This document shows, piece by piece, positions 1-12,629 of a DNA stretch of 64,000 bases. The DNA is taken from assembly GCA_003117195.1 (NCBI GenBank), contig BDSI01000055.1:124001-188000 (forward strand), given 5' to 3'. Within the stretch, counting starts at the first letter, position 1; each line of letters begins with the position of its first letter. The translations under genes and the position numbers were made by a program. The notes below the pieces were generated by a model. It saw nothing but the letters and a program-made list of their open reading frames with translations, was not told the DNA's origin and searched no databases. The stretch comes from Eudorina sp. 2006-703-Eu-15. Lineage: Eukaryota > Chlorophyta > Chlorophyceae > Chlamydomonadales > Volvocaceae.

Positions 1-645
1 CGCTAGCGCTGCGTGCATGGCGTATGTGCACGGATATGCAAGACAGACATATGCTTGCATGGCACATGGCACAAACGGGGCTCGAGTGCGTGCCTGCCCA
101 GTCTCAGCTCCATCACACGGTCTCTCCACCCTGCGCTGCTACCAACGGCCCTCCTGCGCTACAGCGCTCCACGAGCTAGCCAGCTAGGTCTGCGGCAGCT
201 AGCGGCGGCACCGCGGGTCCGTTCCAGTGCCCTCGTGCCTTTCATTACCGCGCCCTCGCCATCCGTGTCTCACCAACCCCTGCCAGCCAGCGCCTCGAAT
301 GCCACCGCCCGACGCCGCCGAGATGACCTCACCAACAAGATGATCCCGCACCAGTCAACCGATCCAACCAATTCAACCGATCCAATCAACCAATTCAACC
401 AATTCAACCGATCCAGCTCGTGCCACACAGCACACACAAGGGCACGTCTGCCGTCTTGACGAGCGAGGAACACCACGCAAGGCTCACGATCGGCAGGTAG
501 GTGCATGCCATACCCCCGCTACCACGCACCGGGGCCTCGCCTGGTCCTGAGGGGGTCCCCGCGAGGCGGCGCCACCACTGGAGGCCCGCTCTCTACGAGC
601 GCCGGTGGTGGCAGTTGAAGGCGTGTGTGTATAAAGAAATTGCCG

Positions 646-676
<31 letters not shown>

Positions 677-3600
677 ATATGAAAACGGAGCCGCGAGAAA
701 CGATCAGTCCAGCTCGACCCTTGTGTGTGTGTATACCTGGGCCAGGTCATTACTTCTCATCGCGGACACACAGCACGCAGCACAGCATGCACAGGCTCAG
801 CAGCTTACCGACCATAGGAATATAGGCCACAAAGACACGCACGCTCTCGACTGCGCCAAAGAGCTCAACCCAACTCAAAAGAGGCCACAACAGGTTGCAA
901 CCGCCCCCACCGACGTGCACACGCGTGCTTGTGTGTTTTCCCGTCGGCACCCTGAGAAGGCTCTCGGCAACGGCTGCAACGGCACCAGCACATGCGCGAG
1001 GAGCGGTGCCCACAGCTCGGTAGTGTGTGCGCTTGCCAGGACGGAGACAGCGAGGCGCGCTGAGACACGTCTTATGCGTAGGCAGGCGTCGGTGTGTGTC
1101 GGTGTGTGCTCAGCGAGGAAAATCGCCGACACAACCGTGTGTGTGTATATATATACGCCCGTGCGTTCGACGGCAGGCAAAGCAGTGTATATGCGTGTTT
1201 ACGAGTGTGTTTTGCTGCCGTACAAGCGAGCACGTGTCTTGTACGGGCAGCACAAATGAATATTCGCGCAGGGCACCATGCGGCACCGGCAGAAGCGGCC
1301 CATCGAGCCGCACGTACGGATGCCGCGCCATCCACCGCACCACCGGCGCCGACCCCGCACCCGCACCAAGCACCAAGCACCGCCTGCACGTTCCCGGTCC
1401 CCCCAACCATATCTCACCACAGCGGCCTATCTATATCGAGGCGAAACATCATCGGCCTGCCTGCTTAGTGCTTTCCGCCGTGCACATACAGGACGCCCCA
1501 GAACGCTCGCCTCTGTCCGTCGCCTCCGCCGCCTGCCGCATCCTGGCTGCTCCTGCCCCCTGCCCGCCTGTGCTGATTGCCTGCCTGCAGTAGTTGCGCG
1601 TGGCTTTGCTGTACGGCGATTGACCCGGTTTGGTTTCCGGGCGCAAACATTTGCGCCGCTCACGCATACAGCAGCCCCCGAGGTTGCTTAGTGAACGCCG
1701 CGTGCTGCAGGTCACGTGTGGCCCAGCAGGACCGACACCATCCCCACCTGGAGTGGGTAACCAGCGAAGTCGTCCCTCAAAACATCGAACGGGCATTGAA
1801 GCACCCGACGACGAGTATCTGCCCGCCCGCCCGCCCGCCCACCCGCTCAAGACGCAATCGCTGCGGGGTGGGCGCCGTGCAGGCACAGGCACACCCGTAA
1901 CACTTGCCCGGCCCGAAAGGTAATGAACGGCATACCCGGCTATGTTCCAAAATAAAGGAGGCAGCCTCCCCGGTCGCGGGGAGCCCCCCACGAGACCCCC
2001 ATTCTCTATCTTGGGTTGGCACGGCGCCTGCGGGTCCCGAAAAGCTCGCTAACAGCAAACAACGAGCTGCATCTGCCGCTCAGTCGCCCGGAGCAGCAGC
2101 GCCGCAGCAGAAACCCCCTCGACCTGAGGTCAGCGCCATCGCCGCCGCCGCAGCTGCCGCAACTTCCGCCGCTGCCGCCGCGGGTGTCCACCGCTGGCGC
2201 CCGCCGCAGCAGGCGCGGCGCCACCCACGAGCCGCAGCCGCAGCCGCAGCCGCAACCAACAACCAATAGGGCACCATCGAAGTGCAACGCAGCTGAAACA
2301 GGAGCCCGCCGGCCTTCGATCCCATCGCGAGTCGCCGACATCATGGAATTCGGGCCATGAAACTTTGGGAGCGCTCACGCACTGGGTGTCTTCCTCCCGT
2401 GTAGCCGCGATCTTCATGATCCATCACGTCAGGGCCATGCCATGCCACACGACTCATATGCTTTCGCTGGGCGCCGGGCCACCACCACCACCACCAAGAC
2501 CACCGCCACCAACATCGCCCAGAACCGCAAACATGACAAATGCAACCATGCTTGCACATTTCCACTAGCCACAGGTCCCAAATTATTGCAAGCGGCATGG
2601 CTCAACACACACACACACACTCCTGTTCTGCCTGCTTAACACACACACACACACACACACATACCCAGGCCGTCGGTGCCCTCCCGCCTGTGCGATCCCC
2701 GATGTGGGTGTCGGAAAACGGGCTGAGTCGGAAAACGCCGAACCCCAAACCCGGCAGGAGGGTTTGCGGCAGGGGCTTGCGCGGTCCGGGAAGGCACCGC
2801 CCCTACATGGTCGGCGGCGAAACCCCGCCACCCCGCACGTTTCCCCCATCCCCCCGCCAAATCACGGGCCCCCAGCTGCAGCACTTGGTGAGCCAAGCAG
2901 CTCCGGCTCGGATCCCCTAGAGCCCGGCGCGCGCGCCACAGCGCCACAGCCACCCACCCCACCGCGTACCACCCCACCTGACCCCCTACCACTCACCGAT
3001 CCCGGCCCCTTCAGGGCGTCTGTTAAACTCAGTGGCCCCCTCCGCGCCGCGCGTGCCTCCAGACCCCCTGCCCCTGCCGAGAGAGAGACATGGGAACCCC
3101 CACCAGCACAAATAAATACACGCATACACACGCAAATACACACACATACTCACACATGTATACTTGGTTGCATCAGTTCCTGCGTGCCACATGTAACGGA
3201 CGGCAAGCGTCTTGCGTTCCTCGCATCGCCGCCCCAGTCTTCCGTAGTCGCAAGTTCGGACACCCCCGATCCACCCACCCCCAACCCCACCCGAGGCGCA
3301 CAGCCGACGTCTCGAACGCTGCCGCCCGCCCGGTGGCGCATGCAGGTCCGGTCCGGTCCAGTCAGGTCCGGTCGGGTCGGTCCGGCCGATTCAGGTCTGT
3401 GTGCCCAATAAAAAAAGGGTTCCGTTCCTCGCTTCCTCACTTCCTCATTTCCTCACTGGCCGCCCGCTGGGAACACATGCGTCAGCGACCTTCACGACCC
3501 AGCCGTCTTCCATTCTCTGTCTCCCGTATCCTTCTGTCCCCTCTCCCCATGTAGACTGCCGTCCCGTGGGCCGTCCCGTGGGCTGTCCCGTGGACCAATC

Positions 3601-3885
3601 CATGGACCAATCCGTGGGCCATTCCGTGGGCCGTCCTCCCTGGACCAATCCGTGGGCCCTTCCTGTCTGGTACGTCCCACAGTCTTCGGAGTTTCCGATG
3701 AGCCGCCATACAGCCCACAACTACGTAGCCACAGCCCGACACGGACAGAGCGAGCCGCCTCTAGGCAGGGGCTCTGCACCGCCGAAGTCCGTGCGCCTGC
3801 GCGAGCAACCCCGGGAGCAATGGCTGCTGCGGCGGAGGCAGCGGCAGCGGCAGCGGCAGCGGCAGCTGCGGCGGCGGCGGCGGCC
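1..3885. other. No supported gene; repeat-rich spacer
   Basis: Lies downstream of metalloprotease A. It holds a (GT)n tract near 646-676, several shorter (CA)n and (GT)n runs (2606-2660, 3118-3155), and degenerate 12-bp-type repeats around CCGTGGGC and GGACCAATC at 3561-3650. Open frames exist on both strands, but they overlap one another, run through the microsatellites and show no recognisable domain. I saw no minus-strand TGTAA signal for gene A here. Confidence 0.5.
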
Positions 3886-6800
3886 TCAATCCCGCGGTGG
3901 CGGCGGCGCGGACACGATCCGTGCGGGACGCGACGGTACGGAAAAGAATGGCGGCGGCGGGCTCTTGGTACTCTCCCCGGACCACCCGCGCGGGGGCGCC
4001 GCCGACGGCGGAGTTCTGGTACGGGTCAGTGGCGGCGGCGGCGGTGATTGGTCAGCTGACATAGATGTCGGGCTCGGAGTTGGAGTCGGCGGTGGCGGCG
4101 GCGGAATGCCCGGCGGAATCGCCGGCAGCGGCGGCGACGCAAAACGCGCCGGCCACTGAGGTAATAAGGGTGTGGTAAGTTTAGGGGATCGAGGTTTGAA
4201 TGGTGGCCGCGGCGGCCGCGGCGGCCGAGGAGACGGCGGCGGGCTGGGCGACGGCGGCGGCCGAGGCCGCGGAGGAGACGGCGGCGGTCGCGGGGAGCGG
4301 GGAAGAGGCGGTGACGGAGGCGGCGACGGAGTGGGTGGTCGCGGTCGTGGCGGCGGAGGGGACGGCGGCGTGGGGAGGGCCGGCGGCGGTGGTGGCGGCG
4401 GCGGGGGCGGCGGCGGCGGGGGCAGGTCTGGCAGCTGCGGAAGGGGAGGTGGCCTTGGGCTGGGAGGCGATGGCGGCGGTGGCCGGGCCAGAGGAGGTGG
4501 CCGCCGTGGGGCAGTCGGTCGCCGTGGGCTAGGAGACGGTCGTGGCGGTGGCGGTAGGCTGGGAGGTGGCGGCGGCGGCGGGCTTGGTGGCGGAGGTGGT
4601 GGCGGGCTTGGATGTGGTGGCGGAGGCGGGCTTGGTGGTGGTGGCGGCGGCGGACTGGGAGGTGGTGGTGGCGGCGGCGTGCTGGGTGGCGGCAGTAGCG
4701 GGCTTAGAGGTGGCGGCGGGAGGTTGGGGTTCGACGGCGGCGGTCGACGTGGGGACAGCGGTGGCCGGCGTGGCGGCCGGGGTTTTGGAGGTGGCGGTGG
4801 CGGTGGGCTGGGAGGTGGCGGCGGCGGCGGGCTGGGGGGAGGTGGCGGGCTGGGAGGAGGTGGCGGCGGCGGGCTGGGTGGTGGTGGCGGCGGCATGCTG
4901 GGGGTGGTGGCGGCGGCGGGCTGGGGGGTGGTGGTGGCGGCGGGCTGGGGGGTGGCGGCGGCGGGCTTGGGGGAGGTGGCGGCGGCGGGCTTGGGGGTGG
5001 TGGCGGCGGCGGCGGGCTGGGGGGTGGGGGGTGGTGGCGGCGGGCTGGGGGGTGGCGGTGGTGGCGGGCTGGGGGTGGCGGCGGCGGTGGGCTGGGGGGT
5101 GGTGGCGGCGGCGGGCTGGGAGGTGGCGGCGGCGTCGGGCTTGGGGGTGGTGGCGGCGGCGGGCTGGGGTCTGGCGGTGGTGGCGGGCTAGGGGGAGGTG
5201 GGGGCGGTGGGCTTGGCGGTGGTGGCGGCGGCGGGCTTGGCGGCGGTGGCTGGGGAGTGTCGGGAGGAGGTGTACTCGGCGGAAGAGGAATGGATGGCTG
5301 GCTTGGCCCGGAAGGGAGTCGCGGCGGCGGGCTTGGCGGCGGCGGGCTTGGCGGCGGCGGGCTTGGCGGCGGCGGGCTTGGCGGCGGCGGGCTTGGCGGC
5401 GGCGGGCTGGGTGGCGTAGGGCTCGGCGGCGTTGGGCTGGGTGGCGGCGGCCGGGGTGGCGGCGGCCGGGGCGGCGGAGGTGGCGGGTTTGGTGGCGGTG
5501 GTGACGGCGGTGACGGCGGCAGGGGTCGTGGCGGCGGCGGTGGCGGCGGAGGTGGCGGACTAACCTGGGTGCGCCGTTGGGGCGCCAGTGGAGGGGTTCG
5601 AGGTGGAAACTTCGTCGAGACGGCCGGCCGCGGTGGCGGCAGCGGCGGTGGCCCCGGCGGCGGCAGCGGCGGAGACCGGGCCCACAGCCGCGGCGGCGGC
5701 GACGGCGGCGGCGGTGACGGCTGCGTCGGCGGCGGGGGCGGCGGGCTCACACGGCCCAGCGGCGGGCGCATCGCGCCGCCGGCCCCGGCGCCGCCGCCGC
5801 CGCCTGACCGCGGCGGCGGCGGCGGTGAGCCGTCGGAAGAGATCATGTCGCCGCCGTCGCCGCCGTCGACGCCATTCCCGAAGGCGTTCCCGCTGCCGCT
5901 GCCGCCGGGCATCCTGCCCGCACAGTCCGGGTCTCGCGCGTCCGTCAGGCCGTCGCAGTCGTCGTCCAGGCCGTCGCCACAGGTCACCTCCACCTGACCC
6001 AGCTTCCGGCAGACCATCACGTCCGCCCCCGCCGCCGCGCTCCACGAGTTGAACGTCACCTGCAGGCCGCTACCCGCGTCCCACGCCGAAGCGCCCTGCG
6101 CCGCCGTCGCCACCAGCGTCGTACGCGCGTACGGCGAGTTTGCCGTACCCTTGTAGCTGTGCACTACGACGTAGGGCCCGTTCTCCCAGGCACGGAACGG
6201 CAGCTCGTACGGCTGTGTGTTGATGCGCGCCGAGAAGAAGTAGCGGGTGTCGCCCAGTTGTAGCGCGATGGACGTGTCGGGGCCGCTCATCTGGGGGGGC
6301 AGCTGAATGCGGGTCCGCATGCCGAAGTCCAGGGAGGAATCCAGGAGGTACTTGAACGGCTGGCCCCAACCCAGCTACGGCACGGCAGGGCGAGGAGGTG
6401 GGAGGCGGGTGGGTGGGGGTACAGCGCGTTGGTGGGCAGGCGACGACTGGGGCGAAGGGGCGGGGTGGTCGCGGGTAGAACCGCGGAAACAGCCCGGAGA
6501 CGTGGCGCGTGGCTGTCGACAGGGGTGCGGCAGCACGCCGCCCTGTACTTACGGATCAGTGTACGGATCAGTACACGGCGCGCCATACACACACGTTGGC
6601 GGGACACGCACGGCGTGGCTCGCGGGGCCCCAGGGTCCTCACATCTACAGCATCCCCGCGCCCCCACCCCCGTTGCCGGCCCCAAACGCCCGTGAGGTAC
6701 ACAGCTTCGTGCGTAGGGCCCCACCTCCGTGTACATAGTGACCGCCGCCGCCACCACCACCACCACCACCACCACCACCACCACCGCCAGCACCACCACC

Positions 6801-9800
6801 ACCGCCACCACCACCACCACCACCGCCACCACCACCACCACCGCCACCACCACCACCATTACTGGCCCGGCCGCGATATCTCGTGGCGAGGGCGGTGCCT
6901 CCACCGCCGACCTGGGTGCTCTGTAGCCCACACCCAGCCGCCCCGCCTCGCGCCGCCCGGCCCTGGCCCTCCCTCCCTCCCTCCCTCCCCCACGCACCCA
7001 CCCACCTGCCACATGTGCGGCGCGTTGAGGCAGCGGATGCCCTGGCCTCCCGTGGCGCCCATGGGGCAGGTGTTGTCGCACTGGTCGATCAGGTCACAGC
7101 CGCCCGTCACGTCCGCGTGCGCCATACCCAGCGTGTGCCCCACCTCGTGGAACAGGAACTCGATGCTCGACACGACGTCACCCGACCACCAGATGAGGCC
7201 AGTGCCGTACCGGTTCACGGGACTGTACTGCCGGAGCCAGGGCCCCACAGAGGCCGACCCCGCAAAGCCGTTGCAGCCTAGGGGGGTTGGTGGACCGGGC
7301 AAGAGTTGTACGGTACGGCACGCATCAGTGAGGTGCGTACGGCAGGAGCGTGGCGGCACGAATCAGCAGGGGGGGTACCACGTGGTCTGCCGTGGCTTCG
7401 AATGCTCCTTTCGCTCACAGCGATGCCGCTCACAACAACAGGGGGCCATGAGACACGTGAGACAAGTGGGGCGGGACTCCGCGACGCCCGGGGAGGCGAC
7501 CAGGCCGACCAGGCCGACCAGGTGGATGGCACTACAGCGGAGGCTGGTGGGGCCGCTCACTGGACGGGAAAGCGTGCTTGCGCCAGGAGTGCTGCGGGCT
7601 ACCGCCTGCCACCCGCCGCCCGCCACCCGCCGCCCTGGAACAAGCCCGGGGCGATCCGGACCAACCCCAGGTACCAACCCAGGGTCCCGGGGCTCGGGGG
7701 TTATCATTTATAACTGCCCAGACACACCCAGCATGGTGCTGAGGGCCCGTGACCCCGTCGTCCATGAGCAGCCGGCTTACCTCTGCCCAGGCTTGAGAAT
7801 GTCCTGGGCAGCAAGATGACCTTGTGGTTGTAGTTGGTGGGCACCAGATTGTACGGCGCCTTCGCGGCAATTGCGTCCAAGTAGTAGTGCCACTTGAGCA
7901 TGTTGTCGTTCTCGCACGTGCCCGTGTCGAAGCGGTTGCCGGAGGGGAACGTGAAGTTCAGATTGAGCTGGCCGTTGCAGGGGATGTTGATCGGCCCGAT
8001 CACGTCCACACTGCCCGGGGCCACTTGGCCGAAGGAGCAGGTCTTGTAGTAACCGGCCACGGTGCGCCCGCCGCTTGTGCCGGTGCCGTTGAAAAAATTG
8101 TAGATGTCCTGGAGGTGTACCGGCAGCAGCAGCAGCAGCAGCAGCAGGAGGAGGGTGAGGAGGTGGAGATCAGAAGAGGAGCAGAGGCAGCAGTGGCAGG
8201 GATTTGACGGGCAGGGGAGGCTGGGCGGTGAGGGACGCGGGCGGGACTTGTTGCGAGGCGCGTGGATGCGCCCCAGGAAACCCTAGCGCCCCGTGGAGAA
8301 AAGAGAGAAGTCCAGGTCGAGGGTGTCTGCGTGTGTTCGAGCCGTCGAGAACGCCAGAGACGGTGTTTGTCAGCTCCAATCACAGCTTCGCGGTTGGGCG
8401 CGGGCCACGACCCCGTCACCGCCAACCAACTTCACGTTGCCAACACCCGCCCAAGGGTGTGTCTGGGCTGTTTCATTTTTAAACCCGCCCAAGCAGCCTG
8501 GCTGCACCGGATCCGGGGGAGAGGACGAGCGCCGCAGGGGAGAGGCGGCGGGCACGCGTCCTCCAGTCGTGTCAGACCAGCTCCTTGGTCGGCCCGAATG
8601 CCAGAGGGCGCCTTCGCGGGCTGTCTTCCGTCGCCACTCGAAAGTCATCTTTGATGTCCGCGACGGCGCATGCCGCGGCTGTCTTTCCTCGGTTAGGACC
8701 CGAGGCGCTCCCGGGCTGCAGCATTGCAGGCAGGGACACGTTGGGACCCCGGCGGAGACCCCCCTGGGTCGCGCCCTGAGACCGCTTGTTCTGAGGCCGG
8801 AGGCGCAGGTCGGGCCATGCCCTGCTTTTTGTTTTCATTGCGGCACGTGACCCGCAGCCCCTTCGAATCGGGCTGCTCGCTGCGCGGCGCAGACTGATCT
8901 TGACCCGATCTGAGGTGTCGACGCGTCTGACATCCACCCTCGCGACCCGTGGGTCGCGGTCTGTGCGGGTATTGTCGGCGTGTGTATGGTGTGCGGCGGG
9001 CACAGGGCGAACTCCGTGCCTCCCGCAAAGATACCCGGGTAAAGCCGGTCGGGGCCGCGGGCGCCCGGACACTAAGGAGGAAGCGACTTCACAGCGATCA
9101 GCTGGGTGCGAATACTCTCCAGTCCTCATCGTCATAATATCTACATCCGCCTCCCGGCTATGCGCCCAGCCGCGCGACCGCCGGTTTGTTGTTCCCATGA
9201 CACCGTCGTACAGTACGGCAGAGCCCACCACTGTTCATGGCGCGTGCGGACGCAGCAGCAACCTGCAACCTGGGCGGCGGCTGCGGCCTCCCTGGTAGGC
9301 TGCCGTACACGCGCTTCGTCCACATCAGATCTCGTGCGCAGCGATGGCCGTCCCTTTCCCACCCCCGCGGCCAGACGCCTGTCCTGATGGACGGCTCGTG
9401 TGACATGCCCCGGGAGGCCGCTCCATTGCCGGGTGATTTTCGACCCATACTTAACAGCTTGAAGTATGACCCCTTCCTGTATGGGTTTTTGTCATAGCAC
9501 TCAAGCAGAACACTCCCTTCGCACTCTTTAATGGATTCTGTTCTGACATCAGCGGGGTGTTTGACGGGATCCCAAGCGGGCGGGCGCTTTACGGCGGCGG
9601 GCGCCCGCTCTATCTCTTGCTGCCCATCGCACCTGCACGCTCGCAGCCGCCGGTTCATCGAAGCCGCACATGGTCACGATGTAGATGAGGAACGTCGGCC
9701 GCAGGGGCGTCGTGATGATTTCCCCGAACAGACTGCGGCGGTCTGTCCCCGGTTCCGCAATGGGCCCCTCCGGATGGAGGGGTGCCGTGCTGGGCGCTGT

Positions 9801-10221
9801 GCTGAGCTGCAGCCGCGGCGGCCGGCAGAGCAGCATCACGCCTTCCGTGATGTTTTCGTAGTCCACGATAACGGCGTTGTTCGGCGCAAAGTGCTCGTCG
9901 TGCAGCGTCACATTGGGGCAGAGCGCCAGGCGGAACATCTCCCCTCCCTCGACTTGGAGGTAGAACCGCGAACTGTCAGGTCCGCTAACCCGCGACAACA
10001 TCAGCGCCATAATTTTGCCTGTCCATGCCATGATGATATCAAAAACGGATGTCAGTGCGTGTGAAAAATGATTGTCTTAGGCAGACTTTGCTAATGGGTT
10101 CCGCTCATGACTTACCCCTCGCAGACCCAGGCACATCAGTCTCCATCGGCTGTGCTTGTGCAAGTCCAATAACCCCCAGCATAAAACACAATGAAGCGAT
10201 CGTCCGCCTTATTGAAATCAT
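3886..10221 (-). CDS. Metalloprotease A: secreted gametolysin-like M11 peptidase with MopE-like motif and proline-rich tail
   Basis: Five exons read on the minus strand: 10116-10221, 9633-10018, 7781-8108, 7006-7277 and 3886-6374. All introns are GT-AG and phases agree (1,0,1,0). ATG at 10221 starts a signal peptide ending near AQAQ; an in-frame ATG at 10236 is an alternative. Residues 36-164 form the N-terminal domain with RRSLFG and YIVTMCGF. The catalytic domain follows, with HEVGHTLGMAH at about 317-327 (zinc ligands and catalytic Glu), CPMG, and RCLNAPHMWQ then LGWGQPF across the last intron, a hallmark of family M11. CGDGLDDDCDGLTDARDPDC sits near 496-515. The tail is Ser-(Pro)n, expected to be hydroxylated and glycosylated. 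The frame breaks at a 5-G run (4900-4904): as read it stops at 4704, but one more base would carry it to 3886 (about 1193 residues). By family knowledge it is likely a secreted cell-wall or matrix protease; its substrate is unknown. Confidence 0.87.
4900..4904 (-). other. Frame break in the proline-rich tail of metalloprotease A
   Basis: Where proline repeat units in this tail are written with CTG before the G run on the plus strand, six Gs keep the Ser-Pro frame; here only five follow. Upstream (4905-6374) and downstream (3886-4899) both read as continuous Ser/Pro repeats but in different frames, and total exon length is one base short of a multiple of three. An assembly or sequencing slip is likely; a true truncation is possible. 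A second 5-G run at 5071-5075 is compensated by extra bases at 5017-5037. Confidence 0.8.
6742..6859. repeat. (CCA)n/(CCG) trinucleotide tract in intron 4 of metalloprotease A
   Basis: Almost uninterrupted CAC/CCG triplets lie in the intron between the catalytic exon (ends 7006) and the last exon (starts 6374). The tract is not coding: the flanking splice sites skip it. Confidence 0.9.
8123..8147. repeat. (GCA)n trinucleotide repeat
   Basis: Eight GCA units just upstream of the acceptor of exon 3 of metalloprotease A. On the minus strand they give a CTG-rich polypyrimidine-like tract before the AG. Confidence 0.85.
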
Positions 10222-12600
10222 GTCCGTTGACGGCATGTCTTGCAGTGGCCCCACAGGATGAAGTCGTAGGGATAGCTTCTGCAGCACACTTTACTGCTCC
10301 TGCCAATGGCAAATATACTGAGACATGCTAATACGCACGCGGCAAGAAGAAATCCTTCGCAAAGGCGCCCTTGGCTGGGCCGCCATTCCCTAATGGACAC
10401 TATCTACAAAAATAAGTACACCTTCATATTAGTATAGTAATCCTAGAAACTGTTAAACCTACTGACCATGTCCAAGAGCGATCTAATCACGCCCGCCAAG
10501 GCAAATCGAACATTGAGGACTACAGCGTCGGAGGTCGTCAACTTACTCTATGTCCGTGTACGTTATGCATCAAATGAGTTTCCGCTTACAAACTGATGCG
10601 GTTTGTGCTGTGCAGGGCTTTAGTACAATGTTGCAAGAGGCACAGTCATACTTTTTCATATTACGACATCGCATCTGTGGCTTTATGTACACTGTACTTG
10701 TACTTGAAATAATAAATATAATTCAAGGAATTTGCTACATGCCCGATTCTTCTTGACTCTCTTCCATTCCGCAACGCGCTCTTCATCATCGTTTCGGTTG
10801 CATAAAATTATCTTTTGTGCACATATTTGTCGCATGCTGCAAATCCCCCGAGAGCAATTTCCGACGTCGTATGTGCCGGAGGTGTTCGTTCTCATGGCGG
10901 TGACGAAGACTGCCTGGGATACGGAATCGTACTTTGATCAATCAATTTCAAGAAACAATCTTGCGGAAAATTCAATTTACAAGTATCCGAGATTCGCGAG
11001 ATCGCCATTCCCCTAAGTCACTTCACCCGGAAAAGCGGGTTCCGCTGGATCCTGACGCGCTGCCAGAACTTGCTACGTACACGCATTGCAAAAGCAGACG
11101 TTGCAATTGGCACTTTCACAGTGCAGGTCCATGATTGATCAAAATCAACTTGTCAATTTTTCGACATGTTCACGAGGTGATAAGGAACATAAAGCCTTGT
11201 CTGCTTGCGGAATGACTCAAGCACCAGCGGCACAGCGACGGACACCCCATGCACCCGGGCAAGGGTGGGACGTGGGACGTTGTATGCCACCCTTGAAGAT
11301 GTACCGGATGCCGTTCGTACACTCCACGTGTCTCGCACACTAGTGAGTGTTTCTATGTCGCGACCCAGCGGCCCTATGCAACTTGACAATATGAACTCCA
11401 CATCGCACTCTTCGTCACATCTCTGTCACATACCACAAGTCCGCAAAGACGCGTAGGTCACAGGCATGTCACGCATACACACAGCTGGCAACGCAACACC
11501 CTTGCAACCGCTGCGGACTGAACCGTATGGGCAGTAATTGCCGTACAGCCGATGCAAAACAGGGTGAATCCGTTGGTTATAATGACCAGGTACCTTCCTG
11601 GCGAGACGTCAATTGGGTTTTACCTTGACCTAGAACTTCGCGAGCCTGACCCTACAACGGACTCTGTTTTTGTATGTTTTGGCGGGAAACGATTTCAGAG
11701 TAGCCGTAGCAAAGGTTGGCTTTGTCGGTACATACCAAAATACTCAAACAGTCAGAAGCGTGCAGAAGTGTGCAACACATTTTGTTTTATTCATCAACCT
11801 GTGGTCGCCCGCCAGTACGGTTGTCAAACAGTGCTTCTCTTGTCCACCTCTGAGTTGAAGTTGTTATTTTCAAATATTATCAGCTTAGTTATTGCTTAAA
11901 TAGATTCTGGCGTATTAACGAGGAAGACTTGGACGTTCTACTTATTTGTGCGGAGCGCGGCTGGCGGTTTTAACCCTAATCATTTCGCTATCCAAAGTTT
12001 CCGTTGAAAGTTACTAGGCAAAATCCTTCTTTGAATGATGGCGAGATGCACACAGGCGTGCGAACTCAGACAGCAACGTGGCCATCGGTCACCAGCAACT
12101 TCCGACGGCCTGCCTTTAGATCACGCGCCCTTCCATGCGCGCGCTTCTCATCAACCACGCAGCACCGGGCCTGAAGCAACCTCGATCCAATCGTACCATT
12201 TGCACGCATAACTGCAAGTGTGGATAATTGCATTAACGTCCTAGATTCATGCTATACCGGCGGAGCCACTGCTGAGCCGGCTGCGTCAAGGTACATCGGA
12301 CCTTGGGTCGGGACAGGCAAGTGCCCACCCCAGCGGGGTCCCACCACAAAGCAACTCATACAACCCCGCACCAAGATGCTTCCGCAGTAAGAAGCTGCAT
12401 TACCAAGCAAGGCTCATGGCTTGGCCACCTCAAGGCCGGCTTACTCCACGGGCATGGACGAGCTGAACTCACGGCCAGGCGACGCCGCGACGTCAGTTCT
12501 CTCTAGTGAAGGCTGATTCAGCTTCCTGAAGTGAAATGGCCACAAGATTCAACAGTTTTGCCGTAACGCATCACACCCGACTATGCTGCTAGAAGTGACC
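10222..12600. promoter_or_regulatory. AT-richer 5' region of metalloprotease A; no gene seen
   Basis: Roughly 10400-12050 is visibly richer in A and T than the genes around it. It precedes the start codon of A and probably contains its promoter. No TATA box can be assigned with confidence. Open frames are short and unsupported. Similar AT-rich stretches precede the other four metalloproteases. Confidence 0.4.
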
Positions 12601-12629
12601 GTGACAAGGTGGACCCGGGCCCTAACCGG

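Noticed and set aside
4172..5191. Long glycine-rich frame on the plus strand
   Set aside because: It is the antisense of the Ser/Pro tail of metalloprotease A. Equivalent glycine- or alanine-rich frames opposite the tails of B, C, D and E (20149-21072, 29749-30444, 39372-40229, 50733-51428) are shadows of the same kind.
6742..6859. Histidine/threonine-rich frames over the CCA tract
   Set aside because: The tract is inside an intron bounded by consistent splice sites in metalloprotease A.
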